From positions 237,546 to 301,545 of the forward strand of contig NZ_FUZF01000004.1 in the NCBI RefSeq assembly GCF_900168125.1: DNA of 64,000 bases. The letters are read 5' to 3'. The stretch is from Sphingobacterium nematocida. Its GTDB lineage: Bacteria; Bacteroidota; Bacteroidia; Sphingobacteriales; Sphingobacteriaceae. Shown piece by piece: positions 63,671-64,000 of this stretch. The position numbers and the translations under genes were made by a program. The notes beneath the pieces are model-generated. The model was not told the DNA's origin. It made no database searches and saw only the letters and a list, made by a program, of their open reading frames with translations. How positions within the stretch are numbered: the stretch's first letter is position 1; every line of letters starts with the position of its first letter.

Positions 63671-64000
63671 TGGAACTGCAACTAAAAATGAGAGACTTTT
63701 TTTATGCTGCTAATCTTTCTTTACCCAACAGCATTTCTTCCATTTGCCTAGGTGTTTTGTAACCTAAAGCCGAATGTGTTCTTTTAGTGTTATAAAAACC
63801 TTCTATATATCCGAACACCTCTAATTTAGCCGAGTGCTGATCCATAAACCTTCTATGGTAGACCATCTCTGCCTTTAAAGATTTGAAGAAACTCTCCGCT
63901 ACGGCATTATCCCAACAGTTCGCTTTCCTACTCATACTCTGGATTATGTTATTATCGCTGAGTATCGATTTAAATTCGCCACAAGCGTACTGGATCCCTC
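63671..64000 (-). mobile_element. IS3-family insertion sequence, partial (one end only)
   Basis: The right end of an IS3-group element lies at about 63671, where the helicase reading frame stops matching its family and the sequence TGGAACTGCA begins, starting with TG as IS3 termini do. The element runs beyond the window. Only the end of its transposase gene is seen. The target duplication cannot be checked because the other end is outside. Confidence 0.75.
63702..64000 (-). CDS. IS3-family transposase OrfB, C-terminal part (runs off the window)
   Basis: Integrase-core (DDE) transposase of IS3-family elements. The visible ~98 residues contain GIQYACGEFKSILSDNNIIQSMSRKANCWDNAVAESFFKSLKAE, with the catalytic Glu in NAVAESFF, and the typical ending YIEGFYNTKRTHSALGYKTPRQ. 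The start lies past base 64000; the Met at 63935 is internal. It is normally made by frameshifting with OrfA. Confidence 0.95.
   Translation of the reverse strand, partial: GIQYACGEFKSILSDNNIIQSMSRKANCWDNAVAESFFKSLKAEMVYHRRFMDQHSAKLEVFGYIEGFYNTKRTHSALGYKTPRQMEEMLLGKERLAA

Noticed and set aside
1..64000. CRISPR arrays, rRNA genes, riboswitches and phage modules
   Set aside because: I looked for repeated spaced units, rRNA cores, known riboswitch cores and phage structural genes and saw none.

Overview
The window looks like chromosome of a Bacteroidota bacterium of the Sphingobacteriaceae type (Sphingobacterium/Pedobacter-like). The evidence is two SusC/SusD pairs, a FecI/FecR-type sigma/anti-sigma pair, BACON, DUF5689 and DUF5777 proteins, lipoproteins with acidic residues after the lipobox Cys, a T9SS-like C-terminal domain, promoters of the TAnnTTTG type, tRNAs without an encoded CCA end, and an rpsU leader with a strong Shine-Dalgarno in a genome that otherwise lacks them. 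The species cannot be named from the sequence.

Layout. 1-3322: end of an RND efflux operon (pump and outer-membrane channel). 3434-3931: unknown gene. 4207-18531: a large ECF-sigma-controlled locus: BACON-like lipoprotein, sigma factor, FecR, SusC with an STN signalling domain, SusD, a surface endonuclease/exonuclease/phosphatase (EEP) lipoprotein, two tandem BACON/DUF5689 lipoproteins and a second secreted EEP protein, closed by a terminator. It contains no glycoside hydrolase, so it is best read as an uptake system for nucleic acids or another phosphodiester polymer. 18587-28011: mostly minus-strand housekeeping and accessory genes (SDR, a three-gene ATP-grasp/lipoprotein operon with TAATG junctions, a membrane-anchored UvrD-like helicase, two flavin oxidoreductases, an alpha/beta hydrolase). 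28240-35238: amidohydrolase, PNGase F-like enzyme, TPR protein, tRNA-Met-type and tRNA-Ser, HAD hydrolase, rpsU, fatty-acid desaturase. 35685-43708: P-type ATPase, DinB and SRPBCC proteins, and a GntP-RidA-PLP enzyme-dipeptidase operon that suggests D-amino-acid or dipeptide catabolism. 43842-50449: glycosidase-like lipoprotein, then a divergent pair of operons (secreted-repeat lipoprotein/cytochrome c/YceI/DUF5777 on minus, ECF sigma and a membrane partner on plus). 50961-55929: a second SusC/SusD pair without an STN domain, behind two LacI-like palindromes. 56008-61710: assorted genes, including an S41 peptidase broken by a one-base frameshift. 61716-64000: remnants: a DUF1572 fragment, a DUF1016 fragment, the C-terminal third of a helicase-nuclease defence protein, and an IS3-family element that cuts it.

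Three regulatory patterns stand out. (i) The divergent region at 48446-48677 carries the same ECF-type promoter in both directions (AGGCAACC, 16-nt spacer, CGTA[T/A]TA), which ties the sigma factor to its own operon and to the cytochrome/YceI operon. (ii) The alpha/beta hydrolase and the PNGase F-like gene, 3.5 kb apart, share an identically spaced promoter (palindrome GCAAT-N3-ATTGC and TAGGTTTG). (iii) The second susC has two near-identical operators centred 21 bp apart. No genuinely new system can be proven from sequence alone. The sigma/SusCD/EEP/DUF5689 locus is the best candidate for a little-described function.
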